Assembly (NCBI GenBank): GCA_004791255.1
Contig: SRUQ01000001.1
Location: 792,888-856,887 of the forward strand
Direction: 5' to 3'
Origin: a bacterium M00.F.Ca.ET.205.01.1.1
Lineage (GTDB): Bacteria; Pseudomonadota; Alphaproteobacteria; Rhizobiales; Rhizobiaceae
DNA length: 64,000 nucleotides
Positions 1 to 9,280 of this stretch are shown piece by piece; position 1 is the first letter of the stretch, and each line of letters begins with the position of its first letter. The notes below the pieces were generated by a model. It did no database searches. It had not been told where the DNA came from and worked only from the letters and a program-made list of their open reading frames with translations. A program made the position numbers and the translations under genes.

Positions 1-1804
1 GTGCGCGGATGTCGGCCTTGAGCTCATTATGAATGCCCTCGTAGGTGCCGAAGATGGCACGCTCGGCAAACCAGCGTTGCGCCTCCAGCGGCTGCGCCAG
101 CACGTTGCGCTGCAGGCAGCTGTAGGTCTCCAGCACCAGCCCGGTGGCCGACAGGATCTGCTTGGACCGGGTGAACTGGTAGCCGCTTTTCTCAATGGCC
201 GGCGTGTGCGACTTCGGCGGCTTCATCGAGGCGATGCCGCGCGCCTGCAGCTGCGCGTCGAACTGGCGCACATGCTCGTAAAGGCGAGGCTGGTCGCCAA
301 TGATGACGACGGTGTCGCCATCAAAATCGCCGTCGAGCATTTTTTGTTCGACGCTTGGAACCGCAACCAAAGAGCCGGGCGCGAACACCTCCGTCGCCTG
401 CAGGATGCCGACGCACTCGAGCGCGGTGTCGGCCTTGACCCGGTCCTTTTCCTCCAGCCAGTACGAATGGCACTTTACGTCCTCGGCAGACATCACGACC
501 CCGCGCTCGGCGAAGTCCGCCGGCCACATTTCGTCGGGCACAACGATCAAGATGCCTTTGGCAAAGAAGGTCGGATCGTCGGCGGCAAGCCCAGCCCCCG
601 ACCTGTGCGCGAAGTTGAAGCTATATTGGAAGGCCACGCACCGATCCAGGAACGCCGCGGTCCGGTCGCCATCGCGCGCCGACCTGACCCGGTCGGCGGC
701 GAACGGGCGCAGGTTGGGCTTGTCATAGGGGGAGCGTCCGACAAGCACGCCAGCGTCACGGGTCAAGGTCTTGCTCTTGCCCGTCGGCACATGCAGGCAT
801 TCGTCGCTGGACGGCACGGCGATAGCGCTCGAACCCTCGATATGCCCGCCCGTGACCGTCCGGAACAGCTCCTCGGCGGTGAGGCTTTGATGGGTTTCGA
901 GCCAAGCCTGAGCCTTCTCGCGGGTCTCCTGTGCTACCTCGACGCTACGCGGATAATGTTGCAGCGCCGAGGGCGGTACCGCCGATTGCCTTTTATCGGC
1001 ATAGGCAGGCATCCGCTCGGGAGCGTCGTGGCGAGCCCGGGCAATGGACGGCATGCGCTCGGCCAGTGAGGCCCTAATGAAGCCGCAGCCGTCATGCGGC
1101 CGCAAGGCGATCTCGCCGTCTCGCCCCTCGAACCGGAAGGGATGCACTGCGCCTGCGGGATGGTCGGGCAGAAGGGACAGCTTGAAGCACCCTTCCAGCG
1201 CATAATCATGGGGGCCAATGTCGGGGATGCCCGGCGGCGCGGCAAATCCGCGGCGCTGGGTATAGTAATAGGCTTCCTTGAACGGCGCCCAGGCCCGCGA
1301 CAGCTGCTCAAAGGCCGTACCCGGAGCCGTCTCGGCATAGGGGATCGCCAAAAGCTTGCCGCTTGGGGCCTCTGCGGCCGTGAAAGGCAGGTGAGAGGCA
1401 AGCTGGTTCAGGCTCTTTTGCGGCGGCTTCAGTTTGCTGCCGCCGAACAGGTCCATGCGGTAGGGCACGCCCTCCACGGTGAACGTGCGTGTCAGCATGG
1501 CTCCAGTCGGAGTTCCCTTTAGCTGCACCGCCACCACCTTCACCGCGCCCGAGGTCAAGCGGTGGAAAATGGAATAGCGCAACTCGGCTTCGCTGGCCAG
1601 CGGCCGGCCTTGCATGTCGACCACCGGCAGCCGCATCAGTCCGGCATCGCCTTGCGGCGGTCTCGGCTCGTGGTCCATGGCCTGAAGGACCCGATGGACA
1701 TCGAAGCTGGAGGCTGCATGCTGGGCCTGGATCATCGATGCGTTCTGCGCCATGAAGGTGTCGAGCGCTTCGAGCGGCTCCTTCGCCTCGATCTCGGCGA
1801 TCAC
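1..1804 (-). CDS. 3'-truncated large protein with RNA-polymerase-like DxDGD motif
   Basis: A minus-strand frame stays open from about 2000 to the left window edge, so the C-terminus is missing. I place a tentative GTG start at 1804; no ATG opens this frame. About 600 residues read like genuine protein. Near plus-strand 315-335 it encodes LDGDFDGDTVVII, preceded by a segment GSLVAVPSVEQKM. This resembles the metal-binding DFDGD loop of the double-psi beta-barrel of multisubunit RNA polymerases and cellular RNA-dependent RNA polymerases. That is motif resemblance only, not a demonstrated function. Just upstream of 1804 the coding-like sequence (AAARAEAVRELE) is in another frame, so the 5' part may be frameshifted or decayed. 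In a symbiosis island a large unknown protein could be a secreted effector, but no secretion signal or tts box was seen. The plus-strand ORF over this stretch is a shadow. Confidence 0.55.
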   Translation of the reverse strand, partial: MIAEIEAKEPLEALDTFMAQNASMIQAQHAASSFDVHRVLQAMDHEPRPPQGDAGLMRLPVVDMQGRPLASEAELRYSIFHRLTSGAVKVVAVQLKGTPTGAMLTRTFTVEGVPYRMDLFGGSKLKPPQKSLNQLASHLPFTAAEAPSGKLLAIPYAETAPGTAFEQLSRAWAPFKEAYYYTQRRGFAAPPGIPDIGPHDYALEGCFKLSLLPDHPAGAVHPFRFEGRDGEIALRPHDGCGFIRASLAERMPSIARARHDAPERMPAYADKRQSAVPPSALQHYPRSVEVAQETREKAQAWLETHQSLTAEELFRTVTGGHIEGSSAIAVPSSDECLHVPTGKSKTLTRDAGVLVGRSPYDKPNLRPFAADRVRSARDGDRTAAFLDRCVAFQYSFNFAHRSGAGLAADDPTFFAKGILIVVPDEMWPADFAERGVVMSAEDVKCHSYWLEEKDRVKADTALECVGILQATEVFAPGSLVAVPSVEQKMLDGDFDGDTVVIIGDQPRLYEHVRQFDAQLQARGIASMKPPKSHTPAIEKSGYQFTRSKQILSATGLVLETYSCLQRNVLAQPLEAQRWFAERAIFGTYEGIHNELKADIRA

Positions 1805-2226
1805 GCTCGAGTTCGCGCACCGCCTCGGCGCGCGCCGCGGCGCTCCTTCCTCGGCTGATGAACACTGCCGATCATAGATTCGACTGCCAGCCTCAAAGCC
1901 CCATCGTCGTGCATAATATGGGCTGGCCTCGCTACATTCGAAGGGGATCGAAGGCCGATCCCACGGTGCGGTGAAAGAAGCTGCAAGCGGCTTCCAAGAC
2001 TAGGTGCGAGCACCTCGATCTCATTGTAGGCCCGTCATCGGATCATATGGAAATCGGTGAGCTTCATCCGCCGGCCTTTTACAACGTGGTTTGGTCGATC
2101 CTCTAGGGGATTACGCAGTCTTAAGCCAGCATTAATACCTTAGACGCGACACTAGGAATACTTTTACTATTCGCTAAAGCTCGATGCTATTTGACGAGGA
2201 CTGGTCTTGCGTTTGCAGTTTTCTAG
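1805..2226. other. Intergenic stretch with decayed 5' coding sequence
   Basis: From about 1805 to 2000 on the minus strand, pieces of coding-like sequence occur in three frames, consistent with a decayed 5' end of the gene at 1-1804. The remaining ~220 bases are AT-richer and hold the upstream region of the GGDEF/EAL gene. I see no further gene. Confidence 0.4.
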
Positions 2227-4809
2227 ATGAGAGGGCTAAAGGACATTAGCGTCGGGACCAAGCTCTCGTTGGGCTTTGGGCTGGCGCTGCTGTGCGTCGT
2301 GGCCGTGGGAGTATTTGGGGTCGCGCAACTGCGATCACTCAACAAGGTCACGAGCGAGATCACCAGCGTTTGGTTGCCCCAGGTCCAGATCGTCGGCGAG
2401 ATGAAGCGCAACCTCGCGGAACACCAGCTCTATGCGACGTTGCGCGTGCGCACTGCCGAGGCTGCGCAGATAGCCGGCATTGAGAAGGAGATGGCGAGGG
2501 AAAGCGACGAAATACTGCAAGGTCGGCGCGCCTATCGCCGGAGTGCCGGATCGCTGGCCGAGCAGCAGCTGTTCGACCAGTTCGTCAACCTATGGACGGC
2601 CTACGAAGATTCCCTGACATCGATTTTCCCGCTCCTCGAAACAGGAGGGCGAACAATGGCTGTCAAGGAGTTCGAGACGGTATCGCTCCCGACCGTTGCC
2701 GCCGCCACGCAGCGATTGGACGACCTGCTGGCCCTCACCAACGAGCGCAGCACGGCCGCGGCGGTGATGGCGGACAGGACCTACACCGTTGCGCAAAGAT
2801 TGACTTGGCTGGCAGTTCTTTTTGCCGCCGGGTGTCTTGGTGGGCTTGTCGCCTGGATACGCCACAATGTCAGCAAGCCGATCCTCGCCGTGACCGAGGC
2901 GATGCGTTGCTTGGCGCAGGGCGAGCGCCGTTCGAGTCTCATTGCGCTGAAAAGGGATCGGCAGGACGAGGTTGGAGTGCTGTTCTCGGCCTTTGCCGGC
3001 TACCGGGCCAGCCTGGAGCGCAGCGATGCCTTGGCCCGAGAAGCCGAGCTGGAGCGGCAGCAATTGGCCGCGGCCGCCGCCAATATGCCCGTAGGGCTTT
3101 GCATGTTCGATGCGGAGAGGCGGCTGGTTCTGTGCAACCAAAGCTACGCCGATCTCTACCATGTGCCGGAGCCCCTGACTCGTCCCGGCACGCCGTGGAT
3201 CGATTTGATGCGGTTCCGGATCGCGGCGGGCCTCTATGCCGGCCATGACCCGGAAAAGTATGTGCAGCAGCTGACGGAGACCATCGATCGCGCAGAGCGG
3301 ACGGTGAGCCTGGTGGAACTCAGGGACGGACGCACCATCGACCTCATCCATCAGCCACTGCCGGGCGGCGGGTGGCTTGCCACTCACCATGACGTGACCG
3401 ACTTGCGGCGGAGCGAAGCCAAGATTTCATACATGGCGCGCCACGACGGACTTACCGAGCTTCCAAATCGCATATTGTTCCGCGAACGCGCCGAGGAGGC
3501 TTTGGTCGAGATGCGGCGTGATGGTAGCAAGATTGCTTTCCACTGCCTCGATCTCGATCATTTCAAGATGGTCAACGACACGCTGGGGCACCCGGTTGGC
3601 GACGCCTTGCTGAAGGAGGTCGCCGCCAGACTGAAACAGGTGGCCCGTGAAGGCGACACCGTGGCAAGGCTCGGCGGCGATGAGTTCGTGATCATTCAAA
3701 CCGCGGTTGATCAGCCGGTCGAGGCGACAGCTCTTGCCCAACGGGTCATTGATGGGCTGAGCGCACCTTATGTCGTCGATGGCCACGGGGTTATGATCAG
3801 CGCCAGCATCGGCATCTCGATCGCGCCGGACGATGGCATTGACGCCGACCAACTTCTCAAGACCGGCGACATGGCGCTCTACCGGGCGAAGGCGGAAGGC
3901 CGCGGAACCTACAGGTTCTTCGAACCGGAAATGGATGCGCGCATGCAGGCGCGGCGGTTTCTCGAACTCGACCTGCGCGAAGCGGTGGTGCGGCAGCAGT
4001 TCGAAATCTACTACCAACCGCTCCTCAATCTCGACCGCGGCGAGGTCAGCTGCTTCGAGGCGCTGCTGCGCTGGCATCACCCGACGCGCGGCATCGTATC
4101 CCCGGGAGAATTCATCCCGCTGGCCGAGGACATCGGCCTCATCGTCCCGATCGGTGAATGGGTTATCAAGCAAGCCTGTCTCGACGCGGCAAGCTGGCCC
4201 GGTAGCATCAAGGTCGCCGTCAATCTGTGCCCGGCGCAATTTCGCAACGCGCGCTTGCTCTCCACCATCGTCGAGGCATTGGATATCTCGGGACTGCCCC
4301 CCAGCCGGCTTGAGCTTGAGATCACCGAGACAGTGCTGCTGGCCAACAGCCAGGCGACTCTCTCGATGCTGCAACATATCCACATGCTCGGCGTTCATAT
4401 CGCGATGGACGACTTCGGAACCGGATATTCGAGCTTGAGCTATCTGCGCTCGTTCCCATTCGACAAGATCAAGATCGATCAATCCTTCATCACGGACGCC
4501 GGAGATATCGACAGTTCCGTCGCCATCATTCGAGCGGTCACGAGCCTCGGCAACAGCCTCGGGATGCAGACCACCGCCGAGGGCGTCGAGACCGTGGAGC
4601 AGCTGGAACGGGTCCGAAGAGAAGGCTGCACCGAGGCGCAGGGCTTCCTGCTCAGCCGCCCGCTGCCCGCGCGGGACATCCCCGCGATGCTGGAGCGGAC
4701 CCGCGCCGTGGTGGCGGGCGAGATCATTGAGACCGAACCCGAAACGTCAGGCGAGCGAGACACGGACAAGCCGGGCAGGCGTCGCAGTAGGGCGTCTGTC
4801 CCCGCCTAA
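2227..4809 (+). CDS. Membrane-bound GGDEF-EAL c-di-GMP protein with HAMP and PAS domains
   Basis: Inner-membrane sensor predicted to make and/or degrade cyclic di-GMP. Order in 860 residues: membrane helix (about 14-35), a helical periplasmic sensing segment, second membrane helix (about 192-212, WLAVLFAAGCLGGLVAWI), HAMP linker, a PAS domain (about 280-395, with MPVGLCMFDAERRLVLCN), GGDEF domain (about 405-565) and EAL domain (about 575-825). The GGDEF motif is intact (LGGDEFVI, about residue 481), with an RxxD inhibitory site (REGD) five residues before it. EAL residues also look intact: EALLRW, ELEITET, DDFGTGYSSL, KIDQSF, AEGVET. Both activities are therefore possible, and which dominates cannot be told from sequence. 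It stands alone. The SD before the ATG at 2227 is weak, but the hydrophobic N-terminus follows directly. Confidence 0.95.
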   Translation: MRGLKDISVGTKLSLGFGLALLCVVAVGVFGVAQLRSLNKVTSEITSVWLPQVQIVGEMKRNLAEHQLYATLRVRTAEAAQIAGIEKEMARESDEILQGRRAYRRSAGSLAEQQLFDQFVNLWTAYEDSLTSIFPLLETGGRTMAVKEFETVSLPTVAAATQRLDDLLALTNERSTAAAVMADRTYTVAQRLTWLAVLFAAGCLGGLVAWIRHNVSKPILAVTEAMRCLAQGERRSSLIALKRDRQDEVGVLFSAFAGYRASLERSDALAREAELERQQLAAAAANMPVGLCMFDAERRLVLCNQSYADLYHVPEPLTRPGTPWIDLMRFRIAAGLYAGHDPEKYVQQLTETIDRAERTVSLVELRDGRTIDLIHQPLPGGGWLATHHDVTDLRRSEAKISYMARHDGLTELPNRILFRERAEEALVEMRRDGSKIAFHCLDLDHFKMVNDTLGHPVGDALLKEVAARLKQVAREGDTVARLGGDEFVIIQTAVDQPVEATALAQRVIDGLSAPYVVDGHGVMISASIGISIAPDDGIDADQLLKTGDMALYRAKAEGRGTYRFFEPEMDARMQARRFLELDLREAVVRQQFEIYYQPLLNLDRGEVSCFEALLRWHHPTRGIVSPGEFIPLAEDIGLIVPIGEWVIKQACLDAASWPGSIKVAVNLCPAQFRNARLLSTIVEALDISGLPPSRLELEITETVLLANSQATLSMLQHIHMLGVHIAMDDFGTGYSSLSYLRSFPFDKIKIDQSFITDAGDIDSSVAIIRAVTSLGNSLGMQTTAEGVETVEQLERVRREGCTEAQGFLLSRPLPARDIPAMLERTRAVVAGEIIETEPETSGERDTDKPGRRRSRASVPA

Positions 4810-5109
4810 CCGGGATGCAAGCGAAAAACAGTGCCAACGAACATGAGTTTGCCGGCCTAGTTCAGGCCGCCACTCGGATCATGTCGATAGCGGGTGTGTA
4901 GGTCGGCGCGGCTCGAAATTAGGTGTGCTGAGCGCCGGTCAAAGTGGGATTAGCTTGTCATATCGATTATGGGATCCAGGTTGAACCCGACTTGCAGGAC
5001 TCTGCTCGTAACCGAGCAGATCAACCTCACATTCGGTCGCTGCTCTTCACGGCTGCACCAACATCCCGCCTACGGCCGCTGGGCTCGGGCGACGAGACCA
5101 TTCTGAGTG

Positions 5110-5637
5110 AGCGGCGTTTTATATACCCGTTCGGTCGTCAGTACCTTGCGTTCACGACAGATACGCCGGCGATCCTCCTGCTCCGGTGTTGGCTCTTTGA
5201 CCATTGCACATATGCGCGGTTCGCCTCGCTTGAAGGCAAGGAGAGACGAGCGTTTCACCATCGATCTTATCGGTTTTGGCTCGGCGACTGCGACGAGACA
5301 CTGCGATAGAAGCGGGATCAACGACGTAGCTCTCGATCCCCGCCTTGCTCAGAACCCGATGGATCCAGGAGCCATCGAGCCCGGCTTCCTGGATAGCGAC
5401 GACGGGGAAGTCTGGCCCCATGCGTGCTCTTGCCTTCTCTCGCACGCTATCGAAGCGACGGAACAAGGCGGATAAATCACCACTGGGGACACTGTGTTTC
5501 GACAACTTCTCGCCGCCACCTGGCGACAACGACGAGATCAGCCAGGTTGAACGGCTGAGCTCCAGCGATACGAAGATTGCGCCCAGACCAGTCCGGATAG
5601 CAGTCAGAGTTTCGGATCGGTCGGCCACTACATGCAT
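5110..5637 (-). pseudogene. IS110-family transposase relic, frameshifted and truncated
   Basis: The minus strand encodes the N-terminal half of a DEDD-type (IS110 family) transposase. It begins MHVVADRSETLTAIR and reaches the typical RRAKTDKIDGETL block at about 5260-5300. Reading then has to change frame to continue into LLAFKRGEPRICAMVKEP and DRRRICRERKVLTTERV, after which similarity stops near 5110. The second half (the serine-containing C-terminal domain) is absent. This is a dead insertion-sequence fragment. The 300 bases between the GGDEF/EAL gene and this relic (4810-5109) contain nothing else I can recognise. Confidence 0.8.
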
Positions 5638-5759
5638 GGTGTTCCTCCGCGGGGTGTTTGTTAGCAGCGTCACTCTGCCAGAGCACGCGCCGCTATCCAT
5701 CCGTCGCCATGGGATCTGGTGATTGTTCATGTCGCCGATTCCCGCGAAGGAACGCCACC

Positions 5760-6154
5760 ATGACCAAGATTGAAAGTAAGACCGCCAGCGCTGCCGTCAA
5801 AGACATTCTGCTTTCAGACCCGGACGGACTTCACGAAATGATCCGTGCGGTGATGCAGGAGGTGCTCGAGGCCGAGATGGACGACGGTGGAGGAGACCAT
5901 CGAGCGCACGCTGACCTTCTTTTGCCTGCCGCGCCAGCATCACAAGCATCTCAAGAGCACCAACATGCTTGAACGGCTCAATGAGGAAATCCGCCGGCGC
6001 ACCTATGTCGTGCGCATCTTCCCCAACGCCGAAAGCTGCCTGCGCCTCGTCAGGGCGCCGGCTGTCGAAACCAACGAAAACTGGATGGAGGCCCTACATC
6101 AACATTGACGACCTGCGCGAGCACAAGAAGCTCGCTCTACGCCAAGCCGCATGA
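5760..6154 (+). pseudogene. IS256-family (mutator) transposase with large internal deletion
   Basis: The ATG at 5760 starts a typical IS256-type N-terminus (MTKIESKTASAAVKDILLSD, EMIRAVMQEVLEAEMD). At about 5885 the sequence jumps straight into the C-terminal part of the same family: ERTLTFFCLPRQHHKHLKST, NMLERLNEEIRRRT, VVRIFPNAESCLRLVRA. Most of the catalytic DDE domain, about 230 residues, is missing, and the C-terminal section is split between two frames near 6100. Bases up to about 6260 (coding remnants like AELDAHN and FEFTDR) probably belong to the same relic. It cannot encode a functional transposase. Confidence 0.8.
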
Positions 6155-6452
6155 CCAGCATCGTGGCCGCCCCATTTTGCAGAACTTGACGCACACAACC
6201 GCCACTTCGAGTTTACCGACCGCACCGAGTCATCCACGCAAAGACCTGCGCAGCGTCAGCTTCAGAGCTTGGTCCCACCGGCTGAACGCCAAAAAAGCGG
6301 ATCTTGGCCATCGGAAGCGCCCTCAACCGACTGAGAGGTTTCGGCTTATGCGATGCGACTGGCAGTCCTGCGCTCCGGGGACAAGGCCGTGGCGGCAGAA
6401 GATCCCCTGGACATCAGGCGATGTCCGGAAGGCAGCATCGTAGTAACGGTTT

Positions 6453-7220
6453 TTACGCCGCTCGCGGCACGCGCGAGGTGAACGTCGCCCGGGTGACCGA
6501 CACGCTGGTGCCGTCAATATCGCTGATAATCTCCACCCTGGCCTCCAGTTGTTTCACCAGTGCTTCGACGATGGCTGTTCCAAGTCCGGTAGCCGGTACG
6601 TCGTTGGCGATCTTGCCGACGCCATTGTCCGAAACCGTCAGTTTCCAGTCACTGCCCGCGGTCTCGTAGCTCACCTGGATGCGAGCGCCGGTTCTCTTCT
6701 TGGGGAAAGCATATTTGATGGCGTTGAGCACGAGTTCGGTGACAATTAGTCCCAGACTGACTGCCCTTTGCGAATCTATCCTGCCGCCTTCGGCCATTAC
6801 GGTGACCGTGATCGGCTGGGCTTCGCCGACCATCGACGAGGCGAGGCTGCTGCACAATTTCGGTAGGTAAGAGCCGACATCGATCTCGTCGACGCCGGCG
6901 GAGGTGTGGAGATGGCGTTGCACCTCGGCCACGGACAGAACGCGCTGATGGGCGTCCTTGAGATGCTGGCGCGTCTCTTCCGACGTCACCGAGCGTGCCT
7001 TCAGCAACAGGATCGAGGCAATGATCTGCAGGCTGTTGGCAACCCGATGCTCCATCTCGCGCAGCAGGACGTCTTTCTGCCGAAGCAGGTCTTCGGTGCG
7101 ACCGAGCAGTTCTTCCTTCTCCCGCTCGATGATACGACGGGCCGTTATGTCATTGAAGGCGAGAAGGATGGTGATGGCCGAACTATGGTCGTAAAGCACC
7201 TTGCGGGCATTGAGCAGCAT
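6453..7220 (-). pseudogene. 5'-truncated HisKA_2/HWE-type sensor histidine kinase
   Basis: The minus strand encodes the end of a PAS domain (RTMLLNARKV, TILLAFNDITARR), a short coiled segment, the dimerisation/phosphoacceptor box (LREMEHRVANSLQIIASIL, His at about residue 58 of the visible ORF) and an HATPase domain (N box VTELVLNAIKYAFP, G1 VSDNGVGK, G2 ATGLGTAIVEAL). Family members have at least a full PAS domain ahead of this. Here the in-frame sequence before the first ATG (RIGRR) runs within some 30 bases into the 3' end of the hsp20 gene, so the sensory N-terminus has been lost. A short protein could be made from the ATG at 7220 (255 aa), but without its input domain. No response-regulator gene is adjacent. 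Confidence 0.8.
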
Positions 7221-7264
7221 GGTGCGACGGCCGATCCGCGTTCCTGAGCCATGCTTGCCTCCCT

Positions 7265-7699
7265 CTATCCCTTGATCTGGATCTTCTTCGGCCGATCCGC
7301 CTCCGGCCGGTGCAACTCGACTTCGAGCAGCCCGTTGGCGAAACGCGCCTCGACCCGTTCCGGGTCGACGCGGAATGGCAATTGCACTGTCCGGGAGAAG
7401 GTCCCATAGGCGCGCTCACGGCGGTGCCAGACGGATTTCTCGTCCTCCGTTCGAGGCTCGCGCGTTCCCTTCAATGTCAGAATGTTCTCGCGCACCGTGA
7501 GGCCGATTTCGTCAGGTGATATCCCCGGCAGTTCCGCGGCCACCGCCACGCTGTCCTCGCCAGTCCAAAGATTGATCGGCGGAAACTCCTGAGCGGCGCT
7601 GGCGGTCAGCCCGGCCAAACGCTGGTTTACTTCCTGTTGCATGCGCCGCATTTCCACAAACGGATCGAACCCGATGCGGCCGAAATCCGACAAAAGCAT
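7265..7699 (-). CDS. Small heat-shock protein, Hsp20/alpha-crystallin family
   Basis: ATP-independent cytoplasmic holdase that binds unfolding proteins. 144 residues from the ATG at 7699, chosen because AGGAGG lies six bases before it; an upstream ATG at 7705 overlaps that site. The N-terminus MLLSDFGRIGFDPFVEMRRM is followed by the alpha-crystallin domain (about residues 40-135: PPINLWTGEDSVAVAAELPG, LTLKGTRE, RRERAYGTFSRTVQLP, ANGLLEVELHRPE) and ends with a KKIQIKG tail. The A-x-x-n-G-x-L signature (ARFANGLLEV) is present. Length and domain order are normal. Rhizobia often carry several such genes; here it is single, with no ROSE-type thermosensor recognised in the leader. The stop is next to the truncated kinase. 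Confidence 0.95.
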   Translation of the reverse strand: MLLSDFGRIGFDPFVEMRRMQQEVNQRLAGLTASAAQEFPPINLWTGEDSVAVAAELPGISPDEIGLTVRENILTLKGTREPRTEDEKSVWHRRERAYGTFSRTVQLPFRVDPERVEARFANGLLEVELHRPEADRPKKIQIKG

Positions 7700-7705
7700 G
7701 TACAT

Positions 7706-8428
7706 CCTCCTATGATTCACGACCTTGCATGATTGCCACGCGCGACACGTGCGTGCGCACCGGAAGCGGAATCGATCGATGGCAACAGGAGGGGCGATCA
7801 GCACAGAGACCGAGCGGCCCGATCGCGCAACCTCGCAGAATGCGAGAAAGAGGGGTTCGGGCAGACGCCGGAACACATCCTCCTTGCGAAGCGACATGAA
7901 CCGAACTCGATCCACCGTAGGGCCGGACCGTCATTCCCGTGCCAGGACCCGATAGCGGCATCCGGCTTTATCATTAGGTGGCCCCAAATGGCCTTTCACG
8001 AGGTGATCTTTGACATTCCACCAGTCACCTCTTCGGCAACAGCGGGGTCCCTTCGAATCCGTAGCCACGTTGCCTCTAGTCGCTGATTTGGCTTCCCTTT
8101 GCGCAACTGTCGGGATCGACGAAGCGTCCCGAATTGCACCGCGGTTCGATCAACTGATCGCAGGCGACGCGCCGCATCGTCATGGTAGCTGACGAATGAA
8201 TCGGCATGACACGTCGCAGTGACCGAGACATCAAGCCAGCACCTATGTCGGCTTGCCGCAAGTCAAAAGAATCCAGCCCTGCGTGCCGCGTTCGCTGACC
8301 TTCGCCAGTGACGCCATTTGCATTTCGGCCGGACAGATGGGCACAGACATGTGCAATTCCCGCATCGCCCATTATTGGAACTCACAAGGCGGCGTTCTTT
8401 CCGTCTTGGCGAGCAGCGGGCCAACGCG
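7706..8428. other. Non-coding or decayed stretch upstream of hsp20
   Basis: About 720 bases without a supportable gene. Short open frames occur on both strands, but none shows a recognisable domain or a good ribosome-binding site. Part of it must hold the hsp20 promoter; no clear promoter could be assigned. Confidence 0.4.
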
Positions 8429-8757
8429 TTACCGGCGGTGATCTTCCTGCAGCTTTAAATCAGTCGCCACCAACGACGAAATCAGATTTGGCCAGCACGC
8501 CGGCAATCCTGGCAAATCCCACAATGCTTGCCGCGCCTGCTCGGGTGTCATCTGTCCGGCGATCGCTGCGTTGCTGCTTCTCACCGCGCAACTGAATACC
8601 GGTCCCCGACGCGCTTTTGGCCACTGATTCAGGAATACGAGCGCTTCGCGCACTGTGTTGATGTCGTGACGACGTCGTTGGTCTTAACCTGGACCGGCGA
8701 TAGGAAAGCCAGACCGGTTATTCTTACCTCCCTGCGATCGCACGCTGGATCTTTCAT
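8429..8757 (-). pseudogene. DUF982-family small protein, frameshifted
   Basis: Small cytoplasmic proteins with a DUF982 domain are very common in rhizobia; their function is unknown. The C-terminal part is clear: VREALVFLNQWPKARRGP, then NAAIAGQMTPEQARQALWD. The matching N-terminal part (GLAFLSPVQVKTNDVVTT) is in a different frame immediately upstream, and the two join if one base is gained or lost near 8666. The likely start is the ATG at about 8757 (MKDPACDRREV). It is either a pseudogene or carries a sequencing indel. Confidence 0.65.
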
Positions 8758-9280
8758 TCGGTGGTTGGTTGCGTGACAGGTTTCGAACGTTAGGTCTTGT
8801 TTTCTCTGGAAGATCGGGCTGTACGACATAATCCAAATGTTGCGACGCAGCGAAGGCTTCTGCTGGTTCCCGAGTTGAAAAAGCCAGTTGCACCTGGATG
8901 AGTGTGTCGCCGCCACCCAATAGCCCATCAGATGTTCAATGGCAGGCGGCGTCCGACGCTCGAACAGCAAGCGCCACGGCCGGCGGGTAGCCGATGCCAC
9001 AGCTTTGGAGCTGCCCCGGATACTATTATAAGACCGATTGACGCGGGGCTCGACGCGTTTGCGGCAAATAAGCTCGAGTGTGGACAGAGATGTGACGTTC
9101 TATTGAGTCGCTGACCCAATCGGTAGCGACCTGGTGATCCACGCAACCAATTCCGGTCGTTTCTGTCACTAAGAACTCGATATTCGCTATTTGCACCTCG
9201 AAAGTCGCATAATTGGCAGTGAGAAACTCAACGCGTTGTGAGGATGGCATAGAGAAGCAGTAGCCCCTTCTCTAGTCTCG
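8758..9280. other. Intergenic stretch, no gene recognised
   Basis: About 520 bases between the DUF982 relic and the end of the thiamine operon. Several 60-75-codon frames exist on both strands without SD sites or family resemblance. I see no terminator that I could place with confidence after thiD. Confidence 0.35.

Noticed and set aside
29..1069. Long plus-strand ORF of 346 codons at the left edge
   Set aside because: Arg/Ala/Gly-rich shadow composition; the opposite strand carries a protein-like frame with the DFDGD motif.
3427..4482. 351-codon minus-strand ORF inside the GGDEF/EAL gene
   Set aside because: Antisense shadow of conserved GGDEF and EAL coding sequence.
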